A stretch of DNA of 64,000 nucleotides, from positions 62,383 through 126,382 of the forward strand of contig NZ_BMTY01000014.1 in the NCBI RefSeq assembly GCF_014649915.1, read 5' to 3'. Under the pieces are notes generated by a model that saw only the letters and a list, made by a program, of their open reading frames with translations, had not been told where the DNA came from and searched no databases. This document shows positions 40,118 through 47,447 of the stretch, in pieces (the first letter of the stretch is position 1; the number at the start of each line of letters is the position of its first letter). A program made the position numbers and the translations under genes. The DNA is from Streptomyces toxytricini (GTDB lineage Bacteria; Actinomycetota; Actinomycetes; Streptomycetales; Streptomycetaceae).

Positions 40118-41317
40118 CTAGGGAGCCACCTTCAGCAGCTTGTTCGCGGTGCCCGTGGAGGGGTTCTTCACCGCTCCGCTGGTCGCCGCCGCGGACAGGG
40201 CCGCGGCGATGTCCTTGGGGGTCGCCGAGGGATTGGCGGCCAGGTGGACCGCGGCGGCGCCGGCCACGTGCGGGGACGCCATCGACGTGCCGGATATCCG
40301 CTTGGTGGCGGTGTCGCTGTCGTGCCACGCAGAGGTGATCTCCGAGCCGGGGGCGTACAGGTCCACCACGGCGCCGAAGTTGGAGAACCCGGACTGCTCG
40401 TCGCCTTCGGTGCTGGAGGCGACCGTGATGGCCTCCGGGACGCGGGCCGGCGACTTCTGCCCGGCGTCCGAGGACTCGTTGCCGGCGGCCACCGCGAAGG
40501 TGACGCCGGCGGCGATGGCCCGCTTCACTGCGGCGTCGAGCGCCTCGTCCGCGCCGCCGCCGAGGCTCATGTTGGCGACCGACGGGCCGGAGTGGTTCTG
40601 GGTCACCCAGTCGATGCCCGCCACGACCTGCTCGGTGGTGCCGGACCCGTTGTCGTCCAGCACCCGCACGGCGACGACCTTGGCCTTCTTCGCGACCCCG
40701 TGCGCCGTCCCGGCGATGGTGCCGGCGACGTGGGTGCCGTGCCCGTTGCCGTCGTCCGCCGAGTCGTCGTTGTCCACCGCGTCGAAGCCGTGGCTCGCCC
40801 GGCCGGCGAAGTCCTTGTGCGTGATCCTGACGCCGGTGTCGATGACGTAGGCCGTCACCCCCTCGCCGCCGTTGTCCGGGTACGTGTACTTGCTGTCACC
40901 TGCCGTCTCCGTCTGGTCGATCCGGTCCAGCCCCCAGGACGGGGGGTTCTGCTGCGTCTCGTTGACGGTGAAGCGCTTGTTCTGCACGACGGTGCCGACC
41001 GCGGGGTCCGCGGCGAGGCGCCGAGCCTCCGTCTCGGTCAGGCCCGAGGCGGAGAAGCCGTTGACGGCGGAGCCGTAGGAGCGCTCCAGCTTGCCCCCGT
41101 ACTTCTTCGCCAGGTCTTCCTTGTTCGCGGATGCGTCGAGGATGACGACGAAACTGCCGTCCACCGCACCCGGTGCACCGAGGCCGTGGACCGTTCCCTC
41201 GGCGGGGGTCGCCGCGCCGGCGACGGGGACCGCAAACCAGGCTCCGGCCACTGCCGTTACCACTCCAGCCGCAATCGCGGCATGCCGAAGCCGGTTGGGA
41301 CGCTTGTGAGTTGCCAT
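40118..41317 (-). CDS. Secreted subtilisin-like serine protease (S8, with I9 propeptide)
   Basis: 399 residues. Signal peptide at 1-35 (AAIAAGVVTAVAGAWFAVPV). Inhibitor-I9 propeptide about 45-115 (SFVVILDASANKEDLAKKYG). The catalytic domain has Asp in AYVIDTGVRITH, His in GNGHGTHVAGTIAG, the oxyanion Asn in FAVAAGNESS and Ser in GTSMASPHVAGAAAV. It is of the proteinase K-like subfamily common in Streptomyces. It would be self-processed after secretion. The preferred ATG at 41317 follows GGAGAACTCC. A strong terminator follows. Confidence 0.92.
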   Translation of the reverse strand: MATHKRPNRLRHAAIAAGVVTAVAGAWFAVPVAGAATPAEGTVHGLGAPGAVDGSFVVILDASANKEDLAKKYGGKLERSYGSAVNGFSASGLTETEARRLAADPAVGTVVQNKRFTVNETQQNPPSWGLDRIDQTETAGDSKYTYPDNGGEGVTAYVIDTGVRITHKDFAGRASHGFDAVDNDDSADDGNGHGTHVAGTIAGTAHGVAKKAKVVAVRVLDDNGSGTTEQVVAGIDWVTQNHSGPSVANMSLGGGADEALDAAVKRAIAAGVTFAVAAGNESSDAGQKSPARVPEAITVASSTEGDEQSGFSNFGAVVDLYAPGSEITSAWHDSDTATKRISGTSMASPHVAGAAAVHLAANPSATPKDIAAALSAAATSGAVKNPSTGTANKLLKVAP

Positions 41318-41737
41318 GAAAGGAGTTCTCCTCCGGTTGACGTGTGGGGCGTCAAACGTTCGGTTCAACCCTGTTCCGCTTGACAGGAGCAAATCAAGGA
41401 CGCACCCCGCGGAAACGCATGATCGACAACGTTTCTCGAAGAGGCCCCCGCACCCCCTTCACTCCGCACACCCGCTCTCCGCGGCCCCTGCACCGAACCA
41501 TCACAACTCGCCAGTACGCCGCCCCTGCCGCCCCTGCCGCCGGAGCCGACGGCCACCGGAGGGAGGGACGTTCGGCCCCGGCGCCGCCGTCCCCGGGGCC
41601 GTTCGGGCCCTTACCCGGCAGCCGCGCCCGCGTGTTGACTCGTCGTCCGGGGCCGCCCCCCGGCAACGGCCGGGCCGGCCGTACGTACGCGGGACGAGCG
41701 GAGGGCGGCACCTGATGGCGGGGAAGCGGGCGGACGG
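41318..41737. other. 420-base divergent region between subtilisin and VKOR-like ORF
   Basis: No gene seen. The protease side (41320-41420) is AT-richer and probably holds its promoter. Nearer the + strand ORF lies GGGACGTTCGGCCC (41565-41578), which fits GGGNCNNNNGNCCC, and a related imperfect repeat GGGGCCGTTCGGGCCC (41596-41611). Confidence 0.45.
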
Positions 41738-42940
41738 ATGACGACGGCGGTGGGTGATGCCCGCCTGACAGCGGAGACGCTCGACCTGGCGGAGTCGGCG
41801 GTGCGGGCCCGGCTGGAGCGGCGTCCGGCGCCGGAGGCCCCGGTCGTGGTCCGCGCCGGCGCCGGGCTCCCCGTCGCACGCTCGCGGGCTGTGCGCGCGG
41901 CGGGCCGGCGGCCGGTGCCGCTGCTCTCGGCCGACGGGGCCGCACCCGCCCCGCTGCCGCCGGGCGACCGCAGGGCCGCCGGCGAGCTGCTCGTCCCGGC
42001 CGACCGTGCCGGCCCGGTGGACGTCGACCCGGACGACCGGGCCGCCTGCATCGGCGCCGACCAGCGGATGATCCGTACGAGCCGCCGCCTGCCCGCCGTA
42101 CGGGGCGGCTCCCCGCCCGACGGCCGTGGCGCGACCGCCCGCCCGGTGGCCCGCGCCCGTGCCCACGGCACCCCCGTCGGCGTCGTCCGGCTCGAGGGCG
42201 CCACCCGGCGCACCCGCCGGCCCTGCACCCGGCGGCGCAGCGCGACCGGGCACCTGCCGCTCCGTCCGCCGGGAAGGGGGCCGGCCCTGCCCGGCGCCCT
42301 GCATGACCCCGCGGCCACGGCGCGCCCCCGCGTAGGGGGAGCCGCCGCCCGGCGGGGCACCGTCGGCGCGGGGCGCGGCTTCACCTGGCTGCCGGGAGCC
42401 GCGGGCGGCGCAATCTTCATCGCCTCGTTCGCCATCACCGTCGACGAGTTCGCACTGCTGCGGGACGCGGACTTCGCCCCCTCAGGCAACCCCGGCGCGG
42501 TGCTGTCCTGCGCCGACGTCATGAGCAGCGCGCAGGCCTCCGTCTCCGGCTTCCCCCACCCGCTGATCGGCCACGCCGGTTACCCGGCCGTCGTCGCCGC
42601 AGGCTGCGGCCTTCTCGCGGCCGCACGCCACCGCCCGTGGTTCCGGACCCGGCACAACGTCGGCACCCTCCTCGGCGACGGCTTCCGCATGCGGCTGACG
42701 AGCCGGGCCCTGTACGACACCGGGGCCCTGCGCCTGCGGTGCCGTCCGGCCTGGGCGGCCACGATCGCCCTGTTCCGGTACACCGCCGTCCACAACCTCC
42801 GGCACGGCGTGATCCGCGCCCCGCGCGCCCTGGCCAGCGGTGTCCGGGAATTCCACTGGGCCGTGCCGACCACCTGGTACGGCGTCATCGTCCTGCTCAC
42901 CGCCACACGCTTCCACGCCCACTGGGAGACGCTGCCGTGA
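41738..42940 (+). CDS. ORF with degenerate VKOR-like C-terminal half
   Basis: 400 codons. The first 120 residues have good coding bias (MTTAVGDARLTAETLDLAES) but no recognised family; residues about 125-210 look non-coding in composition (RRTRRPCTRRRSATG). From about 42377 the product clearly resembles vitamin K epoxide reductase family membrane proteins: SGNPGAVLSCADVMSSAQAS, GFPHPLIGHAGYPAVVAAGC and RYTAVHNLRHGV. However, the redox CxxC of the family (CPYC) is RLRC here, and the first of the loop cysteines is lost. It is therefore an inactive relative or a pseudogene fused to other debris. Confidence 0.5.
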   Translation: MTTAVGDARLTAETLDLAESAVRARLERRPAPEAPVVVRAGAGLPVARSRAVRAAGRRPVPLLSADGAAPAPLPPGDRRAAGELLVPADRAGPVDVDPDDRAACIGADQRMIRTSRRLPAVRGGSPPDGRGATARPVARARAHGTPVGVVRLEGATRRTRRPCTRRRSATGHLPLRPPGRGPALPGALHDPAATARPRVGGAAARRGTVGAGRGFTWLPGAAGGAIFIASFAITVDEFALLRDADFAPSGNPGAVLSCADVMSSAQASVSGFPHPLIGHAGYPAVVAAGCGLLAAARHRPWFRTRHNVGTLLGDGFRMRLTSRALYDTGALRLRCRPAWAATIALFRYTAVHNLRHGVIRAPRALASGVREFHWAVPTTWYGVIVLLTATRFHAHWETLP

Positions 42941-43052
42941 CGCCGGCCCCGCCGACGGTGCGATACACGGGGCGCGCGGGAGGGGCCTGCCGGCCCCCGC
43001 CCGGGGCGCGCACGCGACAGGGAGGCAGGCACGAGCGGAAGAAGCACACGAC

Positions 43053-44381
43053 GTGAACCAGTACGACACCTACCACGCGCTCCTGGCACGGCAGGACGCC
43101 ATGCGGCTGCGCCGGCGGATCACGGCGCCCGCACCGGCCCCGGCCCGGCGGCCGGCCGCGTACGGCCCGCACCCGGACGCCTATGACGGCGCCGCCGACC
43201 AGCGGCTCATCACCGCGAACCTTCCCCTCGCCGGCCCCTCGCCGGAGCTCATCGACCGCCTCTACGACGCCATGTTCGAGCACCACCCCTACCTGCGCGG
43301 CCTGTTCCCCGAGTCGATGGCGTTCCAGCGGGCCCACCTGGAGCGGGCTTTGCGCCACCTCATCGACCACCTGCACCGGCCGGACGAGCTCCGCGCCTTC
43401 TGCACCCGGCTCGGCCGCGACCACCGCAAGCTGGGCGTGCGCCCGGTGCACTACGAGGTCTTCGAGGCGTCCCTCGCCGAAGCCCTCCGCGGGTGCGCGG
43501 GCGCGGGCTGGAGCCGGGACCTGGAGCAGGCGTGGCTGCGGATGCTGCGGTTCGCCGTCGCGGCCATGGTCGCAGGGGCCGAGGAGGCGCTGGCCGAACC
43601 GCCGTACTGGGACGCGGTGGTGACGGGGCACCGGTTGTGCGGACCGGACCTCGCCGTGGTCCACGCGCGCACCGCCGAGCCGTACCCCTACCGGGCCGGG
43701 CAGTACGCCCACGTCCAGACGCCGCTCCTGCCGCACGCCTGGCGGCCCTGCTCCCTCGCCTGCGCCCCGCGCCCCGACGGCCGGCTGGAGTTCCACGTCC
43801 GGGGCGGCGGCGCCGACGAGGTCTTCGAGGCGCTCGTCGCGCGCACCGGCGTCGGCGACAGGTTGCGGATCGGTCCCGCCCAGGGCGTGATGACCGTGGA
43901 CGGCGCCCCGGACCGGGACGTCCTCATCGCCGCGACGGGGACCGGCTGGGCCGCCGCGAAGGCCATCCTGGAAGAGCTGGAGCGCAGGCCGCGGCCGCCG
44001 CGCACCCGCCTGTTCCTCTCGGCCGGCACGCCCGGCGACCTGTACGACACGCCCGCCCTCGCCGCCCTGGAGGACCGCTGCCCGTGGCTGCGCGTGGTCC
44101 CGGTCCTCGGCGGGGACGCCGCCGCAGACGCCGACCACACCGCGCTCGCGGAGGCGGTCGCCCGCGGCGGCGACTGGTCCGCGCACCTCGCCTACGTCAG
44201 CGGCCCGCCCGCCATGGCATCCGCCACGGTGCGGCAGCTGTCCGCCCTCGGCGTGCCCGCAGACCGGATCCGCCACGACCCGCTCACCGGCGCCGACCCC
44301 CTCCGCCCCCACCGGCATCCGCACGGCCGTCCCCAGCCGGGCCCTGCCGTACGGCACGGGGAGGGGGCTGTGCGGCCCTGA
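43053..44381 (+). CDS. Flavohaemoglobin-like protein (globin plus FAD/NAD(P) reductase)
   Basis: 442 residues from GTG 43053. Globin domain about 45-195 (ADQRLITANLPLAGPSPELI, FEHHPYLRGLFPESMAFQRA, with the proximal His likely in GRDHRKLGVRPVHYEVF). The reductase domain follows: YPYRAGQYAHVQTP, the FAD motif WRPCSLACAP (usual RxYS with Tyr changed to Cys) and the nicotinamide motif ATGTGWAAAKAILEELE, ending in YVSGPPAMASATVRQLSALG. Flavohaemoglobins oxidise NO to nitrate. A long His/Pro-rich tail closes the protein. A palindrome fitting GGGNCNNNNGNCCC lies 57 bases before the start. Confidence 0.85.
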   Translation: MNQYDTYHALLARQDAMRLRRRITAPAPAPARRPAAYGPHPDAYDGAADQRLITANLPLAGPSPELIDRLYDAMFEHHPYLRGLFPESMAFQRAHLERALRHLIDHLHRPDELRAFCTRLGRDHRKLGVRPVHYEVFEASLAEALRGCAGAGWSRDLEQAWLRMLRFAVAAMVAGAEEALAEPPYWDAVVTGHRLCGPDLAVVHARTAEPYPYRAGQYAHVQTPLLPHAWRPCSLACAPRPDGRLEFHVRGGGADEVFEALVARTGVGDRLRIGPAQGVMTVDGAPDRDVLIAATGTGWAAAKAILEELERRPRPPRTRLFLSAGTPGDLYDTPALAALEDRCPWLRVVPVLGGDAAADADHTALAEAVARGGDWSAHLAYVSGPPAMASATVRQLSALGVPADRIRHDPLTGADPLRPHRHPHGRPQPGPAVRHGEGAVRP

Positions 44382-44626
44382 TCACGCGGGGAGGGAGGGA
44401 CCGTTCGCCCGGCCGCGCACCCTCCCGCCGACTCGGCCGCGCCGGACCTGGACCCCGGCCGACACCGCCGCCCCCGCCGCGCTGCTCCTGACAGGCGGGG
44501 GCTGAGGGGCTTCCGCGGCGCCGGGGGAGCCCGGACGGAAATGGGTGCCGGGCCCGATGGCGGTGCGGCCGGCGCGCGTGTGACGGTGGTGTCGACCCCG
44601 ATGACCGGTCCCCGGAAGGAGGAGTC

Positions 44627-44986
44627 ATGACACAGCACGACACCGACCCCCTGCACGGCCGCGCGGCCCGGACGCGGCACGGTGAACCCCGCCTCGCCCC
44701 CGCCCCGGCCCCCGCCCCCGACACAGGGGACCCGTTCCGGCCGGGCCCGCACCGGCGGGGACGCCGCCCGGCGCAGGCACTGCTGGCGCTCTCCGTGGCG
44801 ATGCTGGTCGCGGGCATGATCCTGCCGCAGGGTCTGCTCCTCGCGACGGGCCTGGTCACCGCAGGAATGGCGACGTACCTCCTGGTTCCGCCGTACGACC
44901 GGGACCGCCTCGACCTCCCCCTATCCGGGCCGGTCCACTTGTCCGGGCCGGTCCACGACAGCCGGCCGGGGGCTGCCTGCCCCTGA
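44627..44986 (+). CDS. Small two-helix membrane protein
   Basis: 119 residues. N-terminal 45 residues are polar and Pro/Arg-rich; two transmembrane helices follow (AQALLALSVAMLVAGMILPQ and GLLLATGLVTAGMATYLLVP). The C-terminus has a duplicated LSGPVHLSGPVH. Excellent ribosome site GGAAGGAGG before ATG. Function unknown; lies in the redox/dormancy-like island. Confidence 0.65.
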   Translation: MTQHDTDPLHGRAARTRHGEPRLAPAPAPAPDTGDPFRPGPHRRGRRPAQALLALSVAMLVAGMILPQGLLLATGLVTAGMATYLLVPPYDRDRLDLPLSGPVHLSGPVHDSRPGAACP

Positions 44987-45076
44987 CCGGCACCGCACCC
45001 GAGGAGGCCGCATCCGCTGCCGCCGGGCACGGCACGCCACCCCACGCCCACCCCACGCTGCGGAAGGCGGTGACCC

Positions 45077-45280
45077 GTGGGACATGCCGACACCCTGCTC
45101 GCCATGGGCGGCGCCTTCCTGGCCGCCGCCGTCTTCGCGCGCCTCGGCCGGCGGATCGGACTGCCGACGATCCCGCTGTTCATGCTCGCGGGCATCCTCC
45201 TCGGCCCGCACACCCCCGGCCCGGTCCTCGTCGAGGACGCCCACGACTTCGAGATGCTCTCCGCGCTCGGCCTGGTGCTA
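45077..45280 (+). pseudogene. 5' fragment of a CPA2 cation/proton antiporter
   Basis: The first 68 residues are a normal CPA2 N-terminus: VGHADTLLAMGGAFLAAAVF, RLGRRIGLPTIPLFMLAGIL, LGPHTPGPVLVEDAHDFEML and then SALGLVL. Similarity stops abruptly at 45280, just where such proteins continue LLFYLGLEF. The following bases belong, in another frame, to the middle of a phosphatase gene. Confidence 0.8.
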
Positions 45281-46202
45281 CGGCAGCACCGGCGAGCCGC
45301 TGCTCATCCGCACCACCGTCTTCGACGCCCGGGACCGGCGTGCCTACGAGGAGGAGCTCCTGCGCGGCCGCGAGGCCGCCGAGGCGGCGCGCCGGCAGGC
45401 CGAAGCCGACCGCGCCCGCCTGCAGGACGCCCTGGCCGTGCTCCAGCAGTCGCTGCTGCCCGACACCCTGCCCGCGGTGCCCGGGATGGAGACCGCGGCG
45501 CACTACCACACCGCCTCGCCCGACCGCCTCGGCGGCGACTTCTACGACGTCTTCCCCGTCGACGGCAAGCGCTTCGCCTTCTTCCTCGGCGACGTGTGCG
45601 GCAAGGGCCCGCAGGCCGCCGCGGTCACCTCCCTGACCCGGTACACGCTCCGCGCGGCCGCCCTGCACGACCCCGACCCCGTCTCCGCCCTCACGACCCT
45701 GAACACGGTCCTCCACGAGCGGTACGCCGCCGGCGGCGACACCCGCTACTGCACCGCCGTCTTCGGCACGCTCGAGCCGGACCCCGCCACCGGGCACGTC
45801 ACCGTCCACCTCGCCTCGGGCGGCCACCCGCCGGCCCTCGTCCTCCGCGCCGACGGCACGGCCGCCTACCTCCGCACCCCCGGAGGCCTCCTCGTCGGCG
45901 TCCTGCCCGACGCCGCCTTCACCACCGCCACCACCGTCCTGTGTCCCGGAGACACCCTGCTGCTCTACACCGACGGCCTCACCGAGGCCCGCACCGGCAA
46001 GACCCGCACCGACCTGTACGGGGAGGAGGCCGTGCTCGCCTTCGCCACCGGGCACGCCGCGCGGGCCGGCACCTCCCCGGCGTCCCTGGTCGAGGCCCTG
46101 ACCGGCCTGCTCGCCGGATTCGGCGACGGCCTGGACGACGACACCGCGCTCCTGGCCCTCGGCGTACCCGCCCTTGACCGCCCGACGGGAGGCACCCCGT
46201 GA
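45276..46202 (+). pseudogene. PAS/SpoIIE-type phosphatase lacking its N-terminus
   Basis: From 45276 the frame reads YGSTGEPLLIRTTVFDARDR, the end of a PAS domain, then a coiled-coil linker and a complete phosphatase: LQQSLLPDTLPAVPGM, GGDFYDVF, FFLGDVCGKGPQAAAVTSLT, YCTAVFGTL, LASGGHPPALVLR, LLLYTDGLTEART and DDDTALLALGV. The 5' part of the gene is gone and no upstream start with a ribosome site exists in this frame. If translated from inside, the catalytic domain could still be active. It overlaps the STAS gene by 4 bases. Confidence 0.78.
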
Positions 46203-46537
46203 CCCCGCTGAGGATCACCGCCCGGGAGGCCGTGACCGGGCCGGTCCTGGAAGTCTCCGGCGACCTCGACTACGCCGGCGCCCCCGAGCTGCGGGAACGC
46301 GTCGCCGCCCTCACCCTCCGCCCCGGACTGCGCCTGGTCCTGGACCTCGACGGGATGGAGTTCTGCGACTCCAGCGGCCTCACCGCCCTGATCGCGGCCC
46401 GAAGCCACGCCCACGCCGCCCGGGCGGACCTTGCGCTCGCCGCCGTACCCGCCAACACCCTCCGCATCATGCGGATCGTCGGCCTCGACCAGGTCTTCAC
46501 CCTCCACCCCGACATCCGGAGCGCCACCACGCCCTGA
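46199..46537 (+). CDS. STAS-domain anti-anti-sigma factor
   Basis: 112 residues, GTG start overlapping the phosphatase stop (GTGA). STAS core with GPVLEVSGDLDYAGAPELRE and the phosphorylation motif LDLDGMEFCDSSGLTALIAA (Ser in DSSGL). It is the natural substrate of the phosphatase upstream, so the truncation of that gene should affect its state. AGGCACC-type site precedes it. Confidence 0.85.
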   Translation: MTPLRITAREAVTGPVLEVSGDLDYAGAPELRERVAALTLRPGLRLVLDLDGMEFCDSSGLTALIAARSHAHAARADLALAAVPANTLRIMRIVGLDQVFTLHPDIRSATTP

Positions 46538-46614
46538 GCGGCGCGGGAGCGTGCCGCGTGGTGATCATCACAGGAGGGCGGGGCAGGGAACCGCTCCCGG
46601 GCGGACCTCCGTCC

Positions 46615-46628
46615 TTGAACACGTTCAA
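46615..46628. promoter_or_regulatory. TTGAAC-AC-GTTCAA palindrome
   Basis: Perfect inverted repeat with 6-bp arms and a 2-base centre, 24 bases before the start of the next gene, in a locally AT-rich stretch. Likely an operator; regulator unknown. Confidence 0.5.
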
Positions 46629-46651
46629 AGAAATGTGATCAAGGAGTGGGA

Positions 46652-47107
46652 ATGTCGCCGCAGCGTCGACGCACCGTCATCCGGCTCGTCTGCACCGTGG
46701 TGGTCGCGGGCCTCGTGGGTGGCTGCTGGTACGTGTCCCGGGTCCTGGCCGCTCTCGACGGCACCCTCGGGGTGCCCTGCGACGAGGCCGCCCGGTTCGC
46801 CAAGGCGGCTCCGCTGCCGCCGAAAGCGCACGACCGGCGGTGCACGGCCGGCCAGTGGCAGAGCATCTCGTACGAGCTGGACTTCAGGGCGCCGCGCGAG
46901 GAGGTCGAGGACTGGCTGCAGGCCTCGTACCCCGGAACGGAGCTGTCCGGCGACTGCCGGCAGGCGGACGCGTGCAGTCTGCCCGGCCGCATCCGGACGG
47001 CCCCCGCGGACGACGGGGAACCCCGCCGCGCCGACGCCCTGTCACTCGAGCTGTACCACGAGCCGGGGGGCACCACGCGGGTCAGGCTCTCCGGTTGGAC
47101 CATCTGA
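46652..47107 (+). CDS. Lipoprotein or membrane-anchored protein, unknown
   Basis: 151 residues. N-terminal RRRTVIRLVCTVVVAGLVGG followed by Cys resembles a lipobox (LVGGC). The exported part has three further Cys (VPCDEA, RRCTAGQ, DCRQADAC) and a beta-rich end (LSLELYHEPGGTTRVRLSGW). ATG 46652 was chosen for AAGGAG at 46641-46646. Followed by a 10-bp hairpin. No family recognised. Confidence 0.6.
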   Translation: MSPQRRRTVIRLVCTVVVAGLVGGCWYVSRVLAALDGTLGVPCDEAARFAKAAPLPPKAHDRRCTAGQWQSISYELDFRAPREEVEDWLQASYPGTELSGDCRQADACSLPGRIRTAPADDGEPRRADALSLELYHEPGGTTRVRLSGWTI

Positions 47108-47114
47108 ACCGGTG

Positions 47115-47139
47115 GCGGCGGGCCGGACGGGCCCGCCGC
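47115..47139. terminator. Hairpin after the lipoprotein-like gene
   Basis: 10-bp perfect stem (47115-47124 with 47130-47139) and a 5-base loop, 8 bases after the stop. Confidence 0.6.
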
Positions 47140-47447
47140 TGCGCCGGAGCCCGCCCCGCGGCGACGGTACTCCGCCGCCGCAGCGGGCACTCGCGACACG
47201 TGACCGAACCCCGCAAGCACCGTGCCGCGCCGGGCCGCCCGCGCGGCGGCCGTCCCGAGCCCGGTGCCGAGACCCGCGGCCCACGCGGGCTGGCCCATCC
47301 GGCCCTTATCGCCGGCTCCGCGCCCGTGCCACCGTGCCGTACGGGGTCCCGTCCGGTACGACGGCGGGGGGTCCGCACCCGTCCCGGACCCGCCGGTCCG
47401 GTCGGCCGGCCCCGCGAGCCACGACGACGCACGACGATGGAGGAAGC
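47140..47447. other. Leader region of the phosphoketolase gene
   Basis: 308 bases with no supported gene. Very GC-rich with several short inverted repeats; no match to the GGGNCNNNNGNCCC palindrome was found here. A GGAGGA ribosome site lies at its end. Confidence 0.4.
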
